A stretch of DNA of 64,000 nucleotides from Symsagittifera roscoffensis (GCF_963678635.1 NC_087063.1:61729850-61793849), one strand, 5' to 3'; positions 33,511-43,112 are shown, counted from the stretch's first letter. Numbers and translations are program-made. The notes: generated by a model not told the origin, from the sequence alone.

Positions 33511-36500
33511 TCAGCCTATACTTAAGTAATATTTCTTATGTAGATATACTTGTATGTTCGTATCAGAGAATATCACGTGTACAAGCGCGTACAATTCCCG
33601 AGGATGCAGTCTTCCTCTGTTTGGATCGTACACTGGAAGCGAGAGCTCCATCACGTCCATTTCGACAAGGAAGTCCCTCAGCCTCGTCAAAGACAAGACT
33701 AGGTTCTCTGGGTCCACGTGCTGCTTCTCCGTCGCCCTCGTTACCAAGAAGCACAAGTATTTTCCCGGTATCTGCGACGCCGCCGGAGGTAAGGCTGCCA
33801 CGCCCCCTATCCCTGGTCTTTGCTTCCAAAGGAATTCCACGTTTTTGTATTCTCTCTTAAAATCTGCCGCTAACGCTGTCCTAAAACTCATGTCTGCTGT
33901 GATTGCTATCGCACATGTTCTATTTGTGAGTATGAAATCACTGTCTGTTAGTATTATGTTACTTGAATATTCATTTGGTAAGTTAAAATATGACTCAACT
34001 ACCCTGCCTATGTCAGGTTTCTTAGGCTCTTCGCCTGTTTCTGCTTCTAAGTCTTCTGTTTCACTTGCTATTCTTAATTTTTTTATTATCAAGTTTTCAG
34101 TGTGGGTAAGTCCTACCCCCACTCCCCGGACAAAAATATCCATCGACGTCCCCGTCGATCGCATACCGGGTATCAAGTCAAGGTTAGAAGCTGGGATGAG
34201 TAGTCGTCCTTCCTGGGCAGCACAGGAAGGATCATCTCGTTCGGTCTTGATGTATTTCATGCTTTCACGATCTACGTCTTGAATTGTGACGCTGGTCTTC
34301 TCTGGATCCGAGGTCGTTTCATTCAGCCACTCTAAGACACGCAGGTTCGTCAAGTCTTGTTCATATGACTGCTGTTGCTCGTCGTCGAATTCTACCTCGG
34401 GTTTCGACCAGTCGTCAACCCACTCATCGTCGTGATCATCGACTATGTCAATGTCTTGTGACACAGTTATTTCCTCTAGACCCACTACTTCCTCCACTAT
34501 CTTCTTTAGATCTATCCTATCCACTACAAAGTCGTCACCGTAAGGATTGTATTTCTTTCTTGGTCTCATTCCGTTCTTCTGACGAGTCTGTATGGTGAAC
34601 GGAAGATCCGGTTCCAAGTTCTTGGGAACCTCTATCTGTTCGGGATCCTGCCAATCTTCCTCTGCGTAGGGTAAGGTTTCATCGTCCGCTTCGATCTGTT
34701 CGTTTGGATCCAGGTCCAGCGGTGTATCCGTACCTTCCTCTACGACTTCGTTTCCATCGTTCTTCTCCCTGGTGCCTTTTTCATTGACCTCACAAGCAGG
34801 ATCTATCATTAGATAATCCCCTTCTTCCATGTCTGCAGGTATACACCAGTCTTCTGTCGATGGATTGTGTGGCTTTATATTCTCGTAGTGGGCGGCGCGG
34901 CCAGTACTCAGTCTATAAAAGCGTCCCTCCTGATGCACCTCTGTAATCATGAAGGGTCCCCTCCATTTTTTTAGGAGCTTTTTTGTCCCTTTCGGTGGTA
35001 TAACGTTCTGGAATACCCATACGTAGTCTCCCACCGAGTAAGCCTTTGCACCAGCTGCTTTCTTGTCGAATCTTTTCCTCTGCCTTGCCTGTGCCTGCTG
35101 AATGTTTCGTCTACACAAATCGTTCAGCTCCTGTTGGCGTCTGATCACATCCCTCACGTAGACCTGTGGGGACGTTTTCTTTCCCTCATATTCTGGGTAG
35201 AAGAACGTTAAGGGTAAAGACTTTTCGTGTCCAGTTAGCATCATGTGTGGACTGACTCCAGTGGTGGAGTGTTGCGTGCTGTTATATGCTCCCATCACCT
35301 GTGGAAGGTATCTGTCCCAATCGGTCATGTACCTGGAACAATATACTCTCAGCATCGACACTAACATCCTGTTCTGTCTTTCCACTAAGCCATTCGTCTG
35401 AGGGTGGTATGTCGTGGAGTGAGCTTGAGCGACCTGTGAGCGTCTCATAAGCTCTTTCGTAAGCTCTCCTACGAAAGCTGTTCCATTATCCGATTGAAAC
35501 GTCATCGGACAACCATGTCTTGCTATCCACGTATTGATCAGGTGGTCGCATGTCTCTTCCGCCGAGGCAGTCATGCAGGGCACGGCCTCTGCATACTTCG
35601 TGAAATGATCTATCATGACCAGCACCTGATTATAACCATTGTCTGTCATGCATATCTTTTGGTGATCTATTTGCACCACCTCGTTGAATTCAGACGACTC
35701 GATCGATTGTAAAGGAAATCGCAACTTCCTTGGATCCTTGACCTGTTGGCATGACAGACATGCTGTTACCCATTTCTCGCATGCCTTTTTCATCCCAGGC
35801 CACTCAAAGCGCTTCAGGATCCTCTGATATACTTTGTCGATCCCCTGATAGCCCATCTGATCATGTGACCTGAATAATAGTTCTGTCTGATAGAGTTGCG
35901 GTAACACTATCGCGTTATACTTGTATAGGACTCTGTCTTCCTCTCTTCTTTTGCAAGCCACAATCCCGTCCTTGTTCAAATATAACCTCCCTTCCTTCTG
36001 CATGAAGTACTGTCTCAGGATATGATAACTATCTTCCTCAAGGTCCCCTTTATCCGGAGAACCATTCTCGATCCACCTTTTCGGGTTGCTTGTCATGCGA
36101 TCATTTCTCTGCGCCCTTAGAAGATCCGAGAGTCTGTATCTCGCCTTCAAGTACGTCTTCATGACCCTCATCTGACTATTCAGCTCATTGGGATGATGTG
36201 TGTCTTCTTCCATTTTAACGCACCAAATCTTCGCCAGCGGCTGTGTTTCTTGCTTGAACGGCTGAAGATCAGTCCTGACTACCTCTTTTTGTGGCAACAG
36301 ACTTATCGAACGTTTTGATACCGCTATTGTCTCCAAATAATCCGCTGCATTGTCAAAGACTCTTCCGCTTGGTATAAGGTAGCGATCACTGTCAGGATCC
36401 TGGTACACCTCTCTGTCCAGGTCCCTTGCACGAGTTTCCACTAGTAGTGTGTGGATCGCTAGTTCGGACAGTTCCGATCCCGAGCTCGAATTCCTGTCTG

Positions 36501-36945
36501 AATAGGTGTCCATTCCTGAGCTTCCTGAATTATTCGCCGTCGAAGAGGTTGTGCTGGAGACTGCACGCTCCTCCAGATAATGTCTGTGCTTTCTTTGCAT
36601 CCATCTGAACTCCCCTGACAAAACCTTTTGCTCTAGGTCCTGTTTCTCATCAGGAATTTCCTCGTCTATCTCAGACTCCCCGGACAAATTTCCTTGTCCC
36701 GGGTGTTGATCTTGTGATCGCTGGTTCCTCTCATCATCCGTCTCCCCGGACAAATAGTCCTGAAGCAGATTTTGTTCTACCTCTTCATCCTCTTTATCCC
36801 GGTCCACAAAGGTGACGGTTTTCTTTCGCTTGCTGCTCCCCTGTTCTTTCTGTCCGTAAGATGTACTGGTTAAAATCTCTTGGGTTATTGAGGATATTAG
36901 TTGCTGAACCATTGTCCTACAATCCCTCTCGTTCTCTTCGTGCTG
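33511..36945 (-). CDS. pol: Element 1 pol, C-terminal part: integrase plus macrodomain
   Basis: In frame with the preceding RT segment, separated only by TGA 36,948-36,946. From the first Met (36,912) it has 1,133 residues. An acidic linker with repeated LSGE comes first. The zinc-binding region runs from HDQMGYQGIDKVY to CLSCQQ. The catalytic core has Asp416 (QIDHQ), Asp475 (QSDNG) and Glu511 (VERQN), a D-58-D-35-E arrangement. A GPF module (KKWRGPFMI) follows, then an acidic tail region. Residues from about 985 to 1,132 have the layout of a macrodomain of the TARG1/OARD1 or Poa1 type: a DSDF start, AIAITADMSFRTALAADFK, then GGVAALP, YLCFLVTRAT, ENLVLSLTRLRDF, LSLPVYDPNRGRL and FSDTNIQVYLH. 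Such domains bind or hydrolyse ADP-ribose derivatives. Integrase inserts cDNA; the macrodomain's role in an LTR element is unknown. Confidence 0.88.
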   Translation of the reverse strand, partial: QHEENERDCRTMVQQLISSITQEILTSTSYGQKEQGSSKRKKTVTFVDRDKEDEEVEQNLLQDYLSGETDDERNQRSQDQHPGQGNLSGESEIDEEIPDEKQDLEQKVLSGEFRWMQRKHRHYLEERAVSSTTSSTANNSGSSGMDTYSDRNSSSGSELSELAIHTLLVETRARDLDREVYQDPDSDRYLIPSGRVFDNAADYLETIAVSKRSISLLPQKEVVRTDLQPFKQETQPLAKIWCVKMEEDTHHPNELNSQMRVMKTYLKARYRLSDLLRAQRNDRMTSNPKRWIENGSPDKGDLEEDSYHILRQYFMQKEGRLYLNKDGIVACKRREEDRVLYKYNAIVLPQLYQTELLFRSHDQMGYQGIDKVYQRILKRFEWPGMKKACEKWVTACLSCQQVKDPRKLRFPLQSIESSEFNEVVQIDHQKICMTDNGYNQVLVMIDHFTKYAEAVPCMTASAEETCDHLINTWIARHGCPMTFQSDNGTAFVGELTKELMRRSQVAQAHSTTYHPQTNGLVERQNRMLVSMLRVYCSRYMTDWDRYLPQVMGAYNSTQHSTTGVSPHMMLTGHEKSLPLTFFYPEYEGKKTSPQVYVRDVIRRQQELNDLCRRNIQQAQARQRKRFDKKAAGAKAYSVGDYVWVFQNVIPPKGTKKLLKKWRGPFMITEVHQEGRFYRLSTGRAAHYENIKPHNPSTEDWCIPADMEEGDYLMIDPACEVNEKGTREKNDGNEVVEEGTDTPLDLDPNEQIEADDETLPYAEEDWQDPEQIEVPKNLEPDLPFTIQTRQKNGMRPRKKYNPYGDDFVVDRIDLKKIVEEVVGLEEITVSQDIDIVDDHDDEWVDDWSKPEVEFDDEQQQSYEQDLTNLRVLEWLNETTSDPEKTSVTIQDVDRESMKYIKTERDDPSCAAQEGRLLIPASNLDLIPGMRSTGTSMDIFVRGVGVGLTHTENLIIKKLRIASETEDLEAETGEEPKKPDIGRVVESYFNLPNEYSSNIILTDSDFILTNRTCAIAITADMSFRTALAADFKREYKNVEFLWKQRPGIGGVAALPPAASQIPGKYLCFLVTRATEKQHVDPENLVLSLTRLRDFLVEMDVMELSLPVYDPNRGRLHPRELYALVHVIFSDTNIQVYLHKKYYLSIG

Positions 36946-39735
36946 TCATCTGGACGGCATGATCTTCACCTTCTCACTGACTGTTAGCGATGCCACTGCT
37001 GCTGTCCACTCGGGGTCATCTCTGGTCACTTCTCTTTCTAACAATCCACTCAGCATCCGCATCACTTGTGGTGTGACTTGCACCGTTTTATCCAATAATG
37101 AGAGGCTGTTTATATTCATGTGAGAGAGTTCTTGCTTGACCAGGTTCGAGCGCAGCAACAAATCCATGGGGACCGGGTCCTCCTTGGACAGGATCTTTAT
37201 CTCGGCTGCTTTCTCTACAGGTAACTCAGGGTGCCCTGGAATTGGATGTCCAGACTTATCCAACCATCTCGTTAAGGGAAGCGCTTCATAAGTTTCTTTG
37301 TCCAGAAACGAAAATCCCTCCTTTATTTCCGCCTGATTGGCCTGCTTCTGCTCCAATCTTTCATAGAACTCAGTTTTCTTGCTGAGACTGTCAGCATTCT
37401 GGTGTTTATCACGCATCCTATGTTCGATTATCATATGGTAGCCATCCAATCTTACTATCCATCTACCAATATAACTCTGATCCATCGAGTAGGTCTTCAA
37501 CCAGGATAACGCTCTGTTGTCCACGCGTAACTTGAAGGGAGCGCTCCCCAAGTATGCACGGTACGTCTCCACAAAGGTGACTACTGCAAACATTTCTGCT
37601 TTTGGTGCGCCATATTTCATCTCTGTGTAACTCAAGACTTTGCTGCCGTATGCAATGGGACGGAGAACTGTTCTTCCGTTCCATTCTTGCTCTTGATGCA
37701 AGATTCCTGAGATGGCCACCACCGATGCGTCTGTGTCGAGAACATACATGCCCTTTTCTGTAGGCATGCCCAGCACTGGCGCTTCGCACAGTTCCCGCTT
37801 TATGTTCTCGAAAGCAACCTGTGCCTCATCGTTCCATTCGAACTTTTTCCCTTTGTTGCGCATCAGCTTCTGCATCGGGTACACCTTGTCCGCATATCCT
37901 TTTATGAATTCTCGGTAGTAATTGGCAAACCCTAGGAAGCTCAGGAGCTGTGTGTCCGTTCTGGGAGCTTTCCATGTCAACACTGCTTCCACTGCTTCCG
38001 GGTCCGGCCTCACACCATGCCTATCCACCATTCTTCCTAGGTACTTAATCGAGTCCCTAAGGATTTCACATTTCGATGGTTTGCACTTTAATCCTGCTCT
38101 TTTCATGCATCCAAAGACCTCATCGAGCCTATCAATATGGTCTTCCAGGGTCGGTGTTGCTATGACTACGTCATCCACGTAACACATCACGAGATTCCCG
38201 TACTTCTTGGTCACTCTCGTCAAAGCCTGAGCCATCAGTCTTTGAAAAGTGGCCGTTGCATTGCACAAGCCGAAGGGCATCCTCTTCCACTGGTACAACC
38301 CCAATTCGCACGCGAATCCGGTTTTCTCTCTGTCCTTCTTCCGCAGAGGGACCTGCCAGAAGGCAGAACCTAAGTCCAATGTGGTGAAGAACTTGGCATC
38401 ACCAAGCTTAGATAGGCTCTCGTCTATTCGCGGTATCGGGTACGCATCTTTTATCGTTACCGCGTTCAAGTAACGAAAGTCGCAACAAAATCTAAGCTGC
38501 CCCCCTTTCTTTTTCGCCATTACTACTCCGCAAGCCCATGGCGATTTCGAGGGTTCTATCATATCGTATTCAAGCAACATTTCTATTTCCGCTCGGCACG
38601 CTTCCGATTTGCGTGGCGTCATTCGCCTTGCGCCTTCCCTATGGGGAACGGCGCCCTCTTCTAGTTCGATTTCGTGTTCGACGAAATTACAGCAACCGAT
38701 ATCCGCCTTATGCTTTGAAAATACATCTGCGTTCCGATTTAGGAGGTCCCGCAATTTTTTGAAATCTCCCTCACCTATTTTCCCTTTTAAATGTTCTATC
38801 TCTGGCAAAACCGGTTTGTCAGATTCTAGTTCATATGACGAGGGGCGTTCCGGAAAATTCGAGCAGCTTGATAAGCCGTCGTCCGTTTCGGATTTCATTG
38901 AAAACAATTTATGAATAGATTTTAATTCATTAATCCTCTTTAAAATTTTATCTTTATTGGCATGATAAGGACAGTCTTTCACACTATATTTCTTCAAGTT
39001 TTGTGTCTCCTCATAGTCGGTCCTCATCGGTAAAGCGTAGCCAAGCTTCTTTCCACGCTGGATTGAAACCGTGGTGTCCAGTGTGTTCAACAACACACTG
39101 ACACACAGTCCGTTTCGCGTTACCGAGAAGCTCCGGCCTAAAATCACCGAACTCTGACTATTTGGATTCGGTACTAAGCAAACCTGTTTACTATCACTTA
39201 ACGAATTCAAATTTCTCATTCTAAAAATTGCTACTACAGCTTGTCCTGGTTGTAATTTTACTTTTCTATCTAAAAAAATTGGTACCTTGTTTTCGTCTGT
39301 TATTATCTTATTAATTGGTCTCTTAACATACTTTCGGTCCGGGTTTGTAATCCGTATCAGACCGTTGTTCAAGTCAATCATCACGTCAAAATTCCTGACA
39401 AAATCTCTTCCCAAGATGAATTGGTCGGCGTCGTCCAGATTCTCTACCACCAGGAAGCTCATCCAAAGATCCCGTCCTCCCATGTGGAGGACCGTTATTG
39501 GTGTTCTTCCGGCCACGTAGTTAGCTCCTCGATTGGCGGCGGCCAGTCGTAGATTCGTTGGAATTAGATCTTCCCGCGTGAAGCCCATTCTTTCCCAAGT
39601 TTTTATCGGCATCATACTCACTACCGCTCCTGTGTCCAGAAGCCCTGTGACTCCGAGTTTTGTTCCGTTGGTGTCGAGCAGATGTGCGGTCACATCTGCT
39701 TTATACCCAATGTGTACTGCGTCTTGTTCCATCAT
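36946..39735 (-). CDS. pol: Element 1 pol, N-terminal part: protease, reverse transcriptase, RNase H
   Basis: The 929-residue frame begins with an aspartic protease: LLDTGAVVSMMP with Asp34 and FILGRDF at about 106-112. The reverse transcriptase follows, with LDLGSAFWQVPL (first Asp), MPFGLCNATATFQRLM and the active-site box YVDD at 519-522. RNase H has DTDAS (Asp667), a Glu in KAEMFAVV, DNRALSWL and KHQNADSLSK. Order and motifs are Ty3/gypsy. The ATG at 39,735 is probably not the real start: codons upstream in this frame (EELKVRR) match element 2, where gag and pol share one frame. Here gag enters from a frame offset by one nucleotide at a TTTTT run near 39,774-39,785. The segment ends at a TGA that element 2 lacks. 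Confidence 0.92.
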   Translation of the reverse strand: MMEQDAVHIGYKADVTAHLLDTNGTKLGVTGLLDTGAVVSMMPIKTWERMGFTREDLIPTNLRLAAANRGANYVAGRTPITVLHMGGRDLWMSFLVVENLDDADQFILGRDFVRNFDVMIDLNNGLIRITNPDRKYVKRPINKIITDENKVPIFLDRKVKLQPGQAVVAIFRMRNLNSLSDSKQVCLVPNPNSQSSVILGRSFSVTRNGLCVSVLLNTLDTTVSIQRGKKLGYALPMRTDYEETQNLKKYSVKDCPYHANKDKILKRINELKSIHKLFSMKSETDDGLSSCSNFPERPSSYELESDKPVLPEIEHLKGKIGEGDFKKLRDLLNRNADVFSKHKADIGCCNFVEHEIELEEGAVPHREGARRMTPRKSEACRAEIEMLLEYDMIEPSKSPWACGVVMAKKKGGQLRFCCDFRYLNAVTIKDAYPIPRIDESLSKLGDAKFFTTLDLGSAFWQVPLRKKDREKTGFACELGLYQWKRMPFGLCNATATFQRLMAQALTRVTKKYGNLVMCYVDDVVIATPTLEDHIDRLDEVFGCMKRAGLKCKPSKCEILRDSIKYLGRMVDRHGVRPDPEAVEAVLTWKAPRTDTQLLSFLGFANYYREFIKGYADKVYPMQKLMRNKGKKFEWNDEAQVAFENIKRELCEAPVLGMPTEKGMYVLDTDASVVAISGILHQEQEWNGRTVLRPIAYGSKVLSYTEMKYGAPKAEMFAVVTFVETYRAYLGSAPFKLRVDNRALSWLKTYSMDQSYIGRWIVRLDGYHMIIEHRMRDKHQNADSLSKKTEFYERLEQKQANQAEIKEGFSFLDKETYEALPLTRWLDKSGHPIPGHPELPVEKAAEIKILSKEDPVPMDLLLRSNLVKQELSHMNINSLSLLDKTVQVTPQVMRMLSGLLEREVTRDDPEWTAAVASLTVSEKVKIMPSR

Positions 39736-39746
39736 GGCGTCATGGC

Positions 39747-42644
39747 CTATCCTGCGGACTTTGAGTTCCTCCTCACCAAAAAGATCTGCCCCATTTGGTC
39801 ATCATCTGTTGCTACATAAGTCCTGGTGTAGATACTGATTCCATCCACGTTCAGCATCACTTGATACGGCCCATAGACCTCTAGGTAGCGTCCATGAAGT
39901 TTCTTCACGCGAGGGCCACCCGTCGTTAGTAGTGCTCGCACGGCTCTCGACTCGGTGCGTGGTTCCACCTGCCTCAGATAATCTGCATATGTGTCCAAAT
40001 GCATCAAAGTGAACTCGGATGGTTCACTCAGATTTCTTATTACCTGGTGTCCAGCCACTGAGATTATCGACTGTATCTTGCTTCCTTGCGGCACCATGCC
40101 GAACCTCTGACCGGAGATCACATTAAGTTTCATGCTCAAACTGCTTGGTGCTTTCGTTTCTTCGAACTCCGTTGCTTCGAAGGTATTCAGTTGCTCCTGA
40201 AGTTTCTCATTTTCCAGTTCATGTTTCACTTTTTGTTCGATCTCTTTCGTCACTAGTTCCTGCTGCACTCTATTTAGAGCATCCCTCGCGGCTGCCTTAT
40301 AATCGATCTTGAAGTCGTGAGCCGCGGTTGCTGGTTCCGGCTCACGTGTCTCCTCTATTACCGCTTGCATTTTCTTAGCCGCCAGCTCTTGAGGTTTATC
40401 CTTTCTGCGTGCTTCTGCTTCACTCAAAAGTCGAGCCTTGCTGGCTTTTACTCCTGACAAAGCTTCTTCATGCCTTGGATGCTTGATGTCTGCCACTGAA
40501 TCCCAGAATTGCGGACAATCTGATTTAAAATGACCTTCCAAGTTGCAAAAGAAACACCTCGGGCCGAATTTTGCAATTACTCCTCTCATGAAATCCTCAT
40601 GGTCCAACTCTGACGCATCTTCGTCCTCGAGGCTAAAACCTATTGCTTTCATGCCTTGTTTGTAAGCTGGGCATGCTGACACATGATGGTCCGTTGAACT
40701 GAAATTAACACAAGAGCGTCTCTTGTCCATATCATCCCTCGGTTTGTACCAATTGTTCCCTTGGTTCGCTCGTCCGTTGTTAAAAAAACCATAATTGTTC
40801 TTGTAATATCCAGATCTCGAAGGAGGTTTCAACAAAAGATACTCATTTGATTTGAGCCTCAACTCCTCCGGTGTTGGCGCATTGGTTGATAGTGGTGTGT
40901 AATGCGTTGCTAGCATCGTACGAAGTTCATCATTCTTCACACCATCGATAAATTTCGAGGCTACGGCCAAGTTCATCCTTCGGTTTGACTCTTCCGGTTG
41001 GCTGCGTCTCCTCAGCATTTCCAAATCATCGAGAAACTTGACTATCGTTTCATCCTCTCGTTGCCTCCGTTTCTCGAAGCGCATCATCGCCTGGTGCCCC
41101 TGCACCCCTGATCCAAAACGGTTTAACAAGATCTCGAAGATTTTCTCAGCAGTGTCACGTTGATATTGCTTCTTGTTCATGACACAGTTCAGGGCTGTCC
41201 CTTCTAAATTGCTGGTGAGCGCACTGCATTCCTGTCTCTCCGACAAGTCCTCTTCCTCGAAATGCAGCTTCATTACCTCTATCCAGGTATCAATACAGCC
41301 ATCAGATTCGTCTTTGTAGCATCTTGGTTTCTTAAAGACTCTTCTGAACTTCTCACTGCGTTCATTGGTTCTTGATAACCTTGTCAGGAATGTCTCCAAA
41401 GACCTGTTTAGGGGTTCAAATGCTGTGGCCATTGCTGTAGCATCCCTTGAGTGTCCTGCTTGAGTGTCCTCACACCTCGTCGAAGGCTCTGTATGTGGTG
41501 CATCCCTGCAATCCGAATCGCCGTGAGTGTTTCCCTCTTGACCTACATGACTCCTCCTCGGGCTCGCATGCCCCCTGTTGCCGGAATCACTTCTCCCAGT
41601 CGCAGGTGTGCCTTGCGTTGGTCGTTCGTTAGAGGTTTGTCTGTTCCCCGTTGAACTTGCTCTACTGCTCGGGCCCCATGCTCCATTACCCCTTGTGGCA
41701 TAGCCTGATGAACTGCCCCTGCCTCTAGTGGATCCGTACGTCTTCCTCTTTTGATGTTCATTGAAGTTCACCCTCGGTTCCCTGCTGGGACCTCCCGAAT
41801 TCGGTTCTCCTTCTTTTGGTCCGCTCTTGCTGCTTAGTAGCCCGTCCAACCTATCCATGATAGCCTGAGTTCGCCTCTCCATCATCGCGTCTATCTTTGT
41901 GTCAAGAGTCCCAAGAGACTGCTCTTGTTGAATTCTTAACTTCTCCATGTCGTCTCTTAAGCGTAACTCTCGCTGTTCCGCCTCTCTTGTCATTCGAGAC
42001 AAGTTCCTCGCCATATGTTCGTCCGTTCTTTCTTTCAAGCGTTTTTCGCTCCTGCCAACTTCTTGTCTGTTGCGGTTTATTTCTTCCCGCAGACTCTCTC
42101 TTTCAATGTGGACTGCCCTTTCTAGTTCACTCATCCTTATTGACATCTGCTCGTTTTGTTCTCCTAAACTGTCCACTATGTTGTTTAAGGCTTCCTCTAG
42201 TGCTGCCCCGTTAGCCACCAGTGGCGTCACTAGTGGTGGTGTAACCCTGTCGGTCCCAGGTAGCTTCGTGCTGGTCGAGATCGGAGCCTTAACTATCTGC
42301 CTCGACGTCTTTTCATTATCTATTCCAGGATCCGCTAACGCGTTGCCTAGCCCTCTGGTTCTACTCTCTCCAGTTTGTGGCTCTAAATTTATCATAATCG
42401 CGAAGTCTTTTGACTGGCCCGGTGTGTTTGCCTCTTTGCTTATCGTTGTCACTACACCAAATTTGTCCATGGTTCCAGTCTCTCTTCCGACGTGTGCCTC
42501 ATTCTCCTGGATCGAACTATTGAGGCTGACTTGAGATCCAATGTCCCCTTGCTCCTCTTCATCCTCTTCCTCCTGGGATTCACCGTCGTTTCCTGCTCCT
42601 CCTCCCATGCTGAATGGAAAGATGTTTCCGAAGGTGTTCTTCAT
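39747..42644 (-). CDS. gag: Element 1 gag, main part (965 aa)
   Basis: Structural polyprotein for the virus-like particle. It directly follows TGA 42,647-42,645 in the same frame (the next codon is ATG), so it continues the 155-residue leader segment. The coiled coil (about 165-270) is long and rich in E, R, K. A low-complexity S/G/N/R region lies at about 275-410. The capsid-like region (about 425-600) has DTWIEVMKLHF, ALTSNLEGTA, LNRFGSGVQGHQ and FLDDLEMLRRRS. Two zinc knuckles follow: residues 645-658, where the second Cys is replaced by Phe (CVNF..H..C), and 697-710 (CFFCNLEGHFKSDC), intact CX2CX4HX4C. Element 2 has both knuckles intact. The C-terminal 150 residues (KLNVISGQRFGM, ALLTTGGPRV) are conserved in element 2 and lead towards protease. 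Confidence 0.9.
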   Translation of the reverse strand: MKNTFGNIFPFSMGGGAGNDGESQEEEDEEEQGDIGSQVSLNSSIQENEAHVGRETGTMDKFGVVTTISKEANTPGQSKDFAIMINLEPQTGESRTRGLGNALADPGIDNEKTSRQIVKAPISTSTKLPGTDRVTPPLVTPLVANGAALEEALNNIVDSLGEQNEQMSIRMSELERAVHIERESLREEINRNRQEVGRSEKRLKERTDEHMARNLSRMTREAEQRELRLRDDMEKLRIQQEQSLGTLDTKIDAMMERRTQAIMDRLDGLLSSKSGPKEGEPNSGGPSREPRVNFNEHQKRKTYGSTRGRGSSSGYATRGNGAWGPSSRASSTGNRQTSNERPTQGTPATGRSDSGNRGHASPRRSHVGQEGNTHGDSDCRDAPHTEPSTRCEDTQAGHSRDATAMATAFEPLNRSLETFLTRLSRTNERSEKFRRVFKKPRCYKDESDGCIDTWIEVMKLHFEEEDLSERQECSALTSNLEGTALNCVMNKKQYQRDTAEKIFEILLNRFGSGVQGHQAMMRFEKRRQREDETIVKFLDDLEMLRRRSQPEESNRRMNLAVASKFIDGVKNDELRTMLATHYTPLSTNAPTPEELRLKSNEYLLLKPPSRSGYYKNNYGFFNNGRANQGNNWYKPRDDMDKRRSCVNFSSTDHHVSACPAYKQGMKAIGFSLEDEDASELDHEDFMRGVIAKFGPRCFFCNLEGHFKSDCPQFWDSVADIKHPRHEEALSGVKASKARLLSEAEARRKDKPQELAAKKMQAVIEETREPEPATAAHDFKIDYKAAARDALNRVQQELVTKEIEQKVKHELENEKLQEQLNTFEATEFEETKAPSSLSMKLNVISGQRFGMVPQGSKIQSIISVAGHQVIRNLSEPSEFTLMHLDTYADYLRQVEPRTESRAVRALLTTGGPRVKKLHGRYLEVYGPYQVMLNVDGISIYTRTYVATDDDQMGQIFLVRRNSKSAG

Positions 42645-43112
42645 TCATTCTGAGAATGATGATGACGTTGTTTGTTTCCCAGTTCCTTCTGCCATCATAG
42701 TGTTGTCTGTCGGAGATCTTCTAGTTGTCGCTATTTCAGTCGAGATGTCGGACAGTTCCGACATCTCCTCTCGATCCAATGTCCCGGTGGAAGTGGCTAA
42801 ATCATGGCCTTGTTCTACCCGAGTAGATTCACTCGCCAGCCTTCTGCCTCTCCCTTCCAGTCCATTTACTTCCTGGTTGTCGTTCATGGTATGGTCCGTA
42901 TTGACCTCCACTTCTAACAGTTCTTTCCGCTCTTCTGAGGTCTTCTGACTTCTCGTTTCAACCATTCTGCCTGAAACCGTCTCCCCTTTATCGGACCGGG
43001 ATCGCTTGATCCAATCCACAAAAGGATCGGTCATCGTTTTTCTTTGCTTTTCAGGTGTGAATTTCCTAGAGCTATTACCTCGTTTTGGTATCCTTGACTT
43101 GTCTAGACTCAT
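42645..43112 (-). CDS. gag: Element 1 gag, N-terminal segment (155 aa)
   Basis: Starts at ATG 43,112 and ends at TGA, with the next in-frame codon an ATG. The N-terminus is basic (SRIPKRGNSSRKFTPEKQRK) and the rest is polar and probably disordered, rich in E, R, S, T. Element 2 has an equally polar segment of 204 residues in the same place with a matching basic start (KIPRLSKGSTRKF), also separated from the main gag by one in-frame stop. Because both frames stay in phase I treat it as the front of gag. A small separate leader protein remains possible. Confidence 0.7.
   Translation of the reverse strand: MSLDKSRIPKRGNSSRKFTPEKQRKTMTDPFVDWIKRSRSDKGETVSGRMVETRSQKTSEERKELLEVEVNTDHTMNDNQEVNGLEGRGRRLASESTRVEQGHDLATSTGTLDREEMSELSDISTEIATTRRSPTDNTMMAEGTGKQTTSSSFSE

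Noticed and set aside
41447-41761. Several + strand open frames across gag and ORF3 (for example 41,447-41,654, 29,818-30,549, 33,554-34,282)
   Set aside because: They are antisense shadows of the long - strand coding frames and show no motifs of their own.
42636-42650. Stop-start coupling (TGA directly followed by ATG) as a designed reinitiation signal in gag
   Set aside because: The two frames are in phase, so a plain nonsense mutation in one continuous gag explains it more simply; element 2 has a stop in the same region but without an adjacent ATG.
24180-43112. Alternative genetic code in which TGA is read as an amino acid
   Set aside because: The aquaporin ends with TGA in the right place for its family and uses TGG for Trp. 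In element 2, TGA stands where element 1 has Cys at two places, and element 1's own TGA codons do not line up with a single amino acid.
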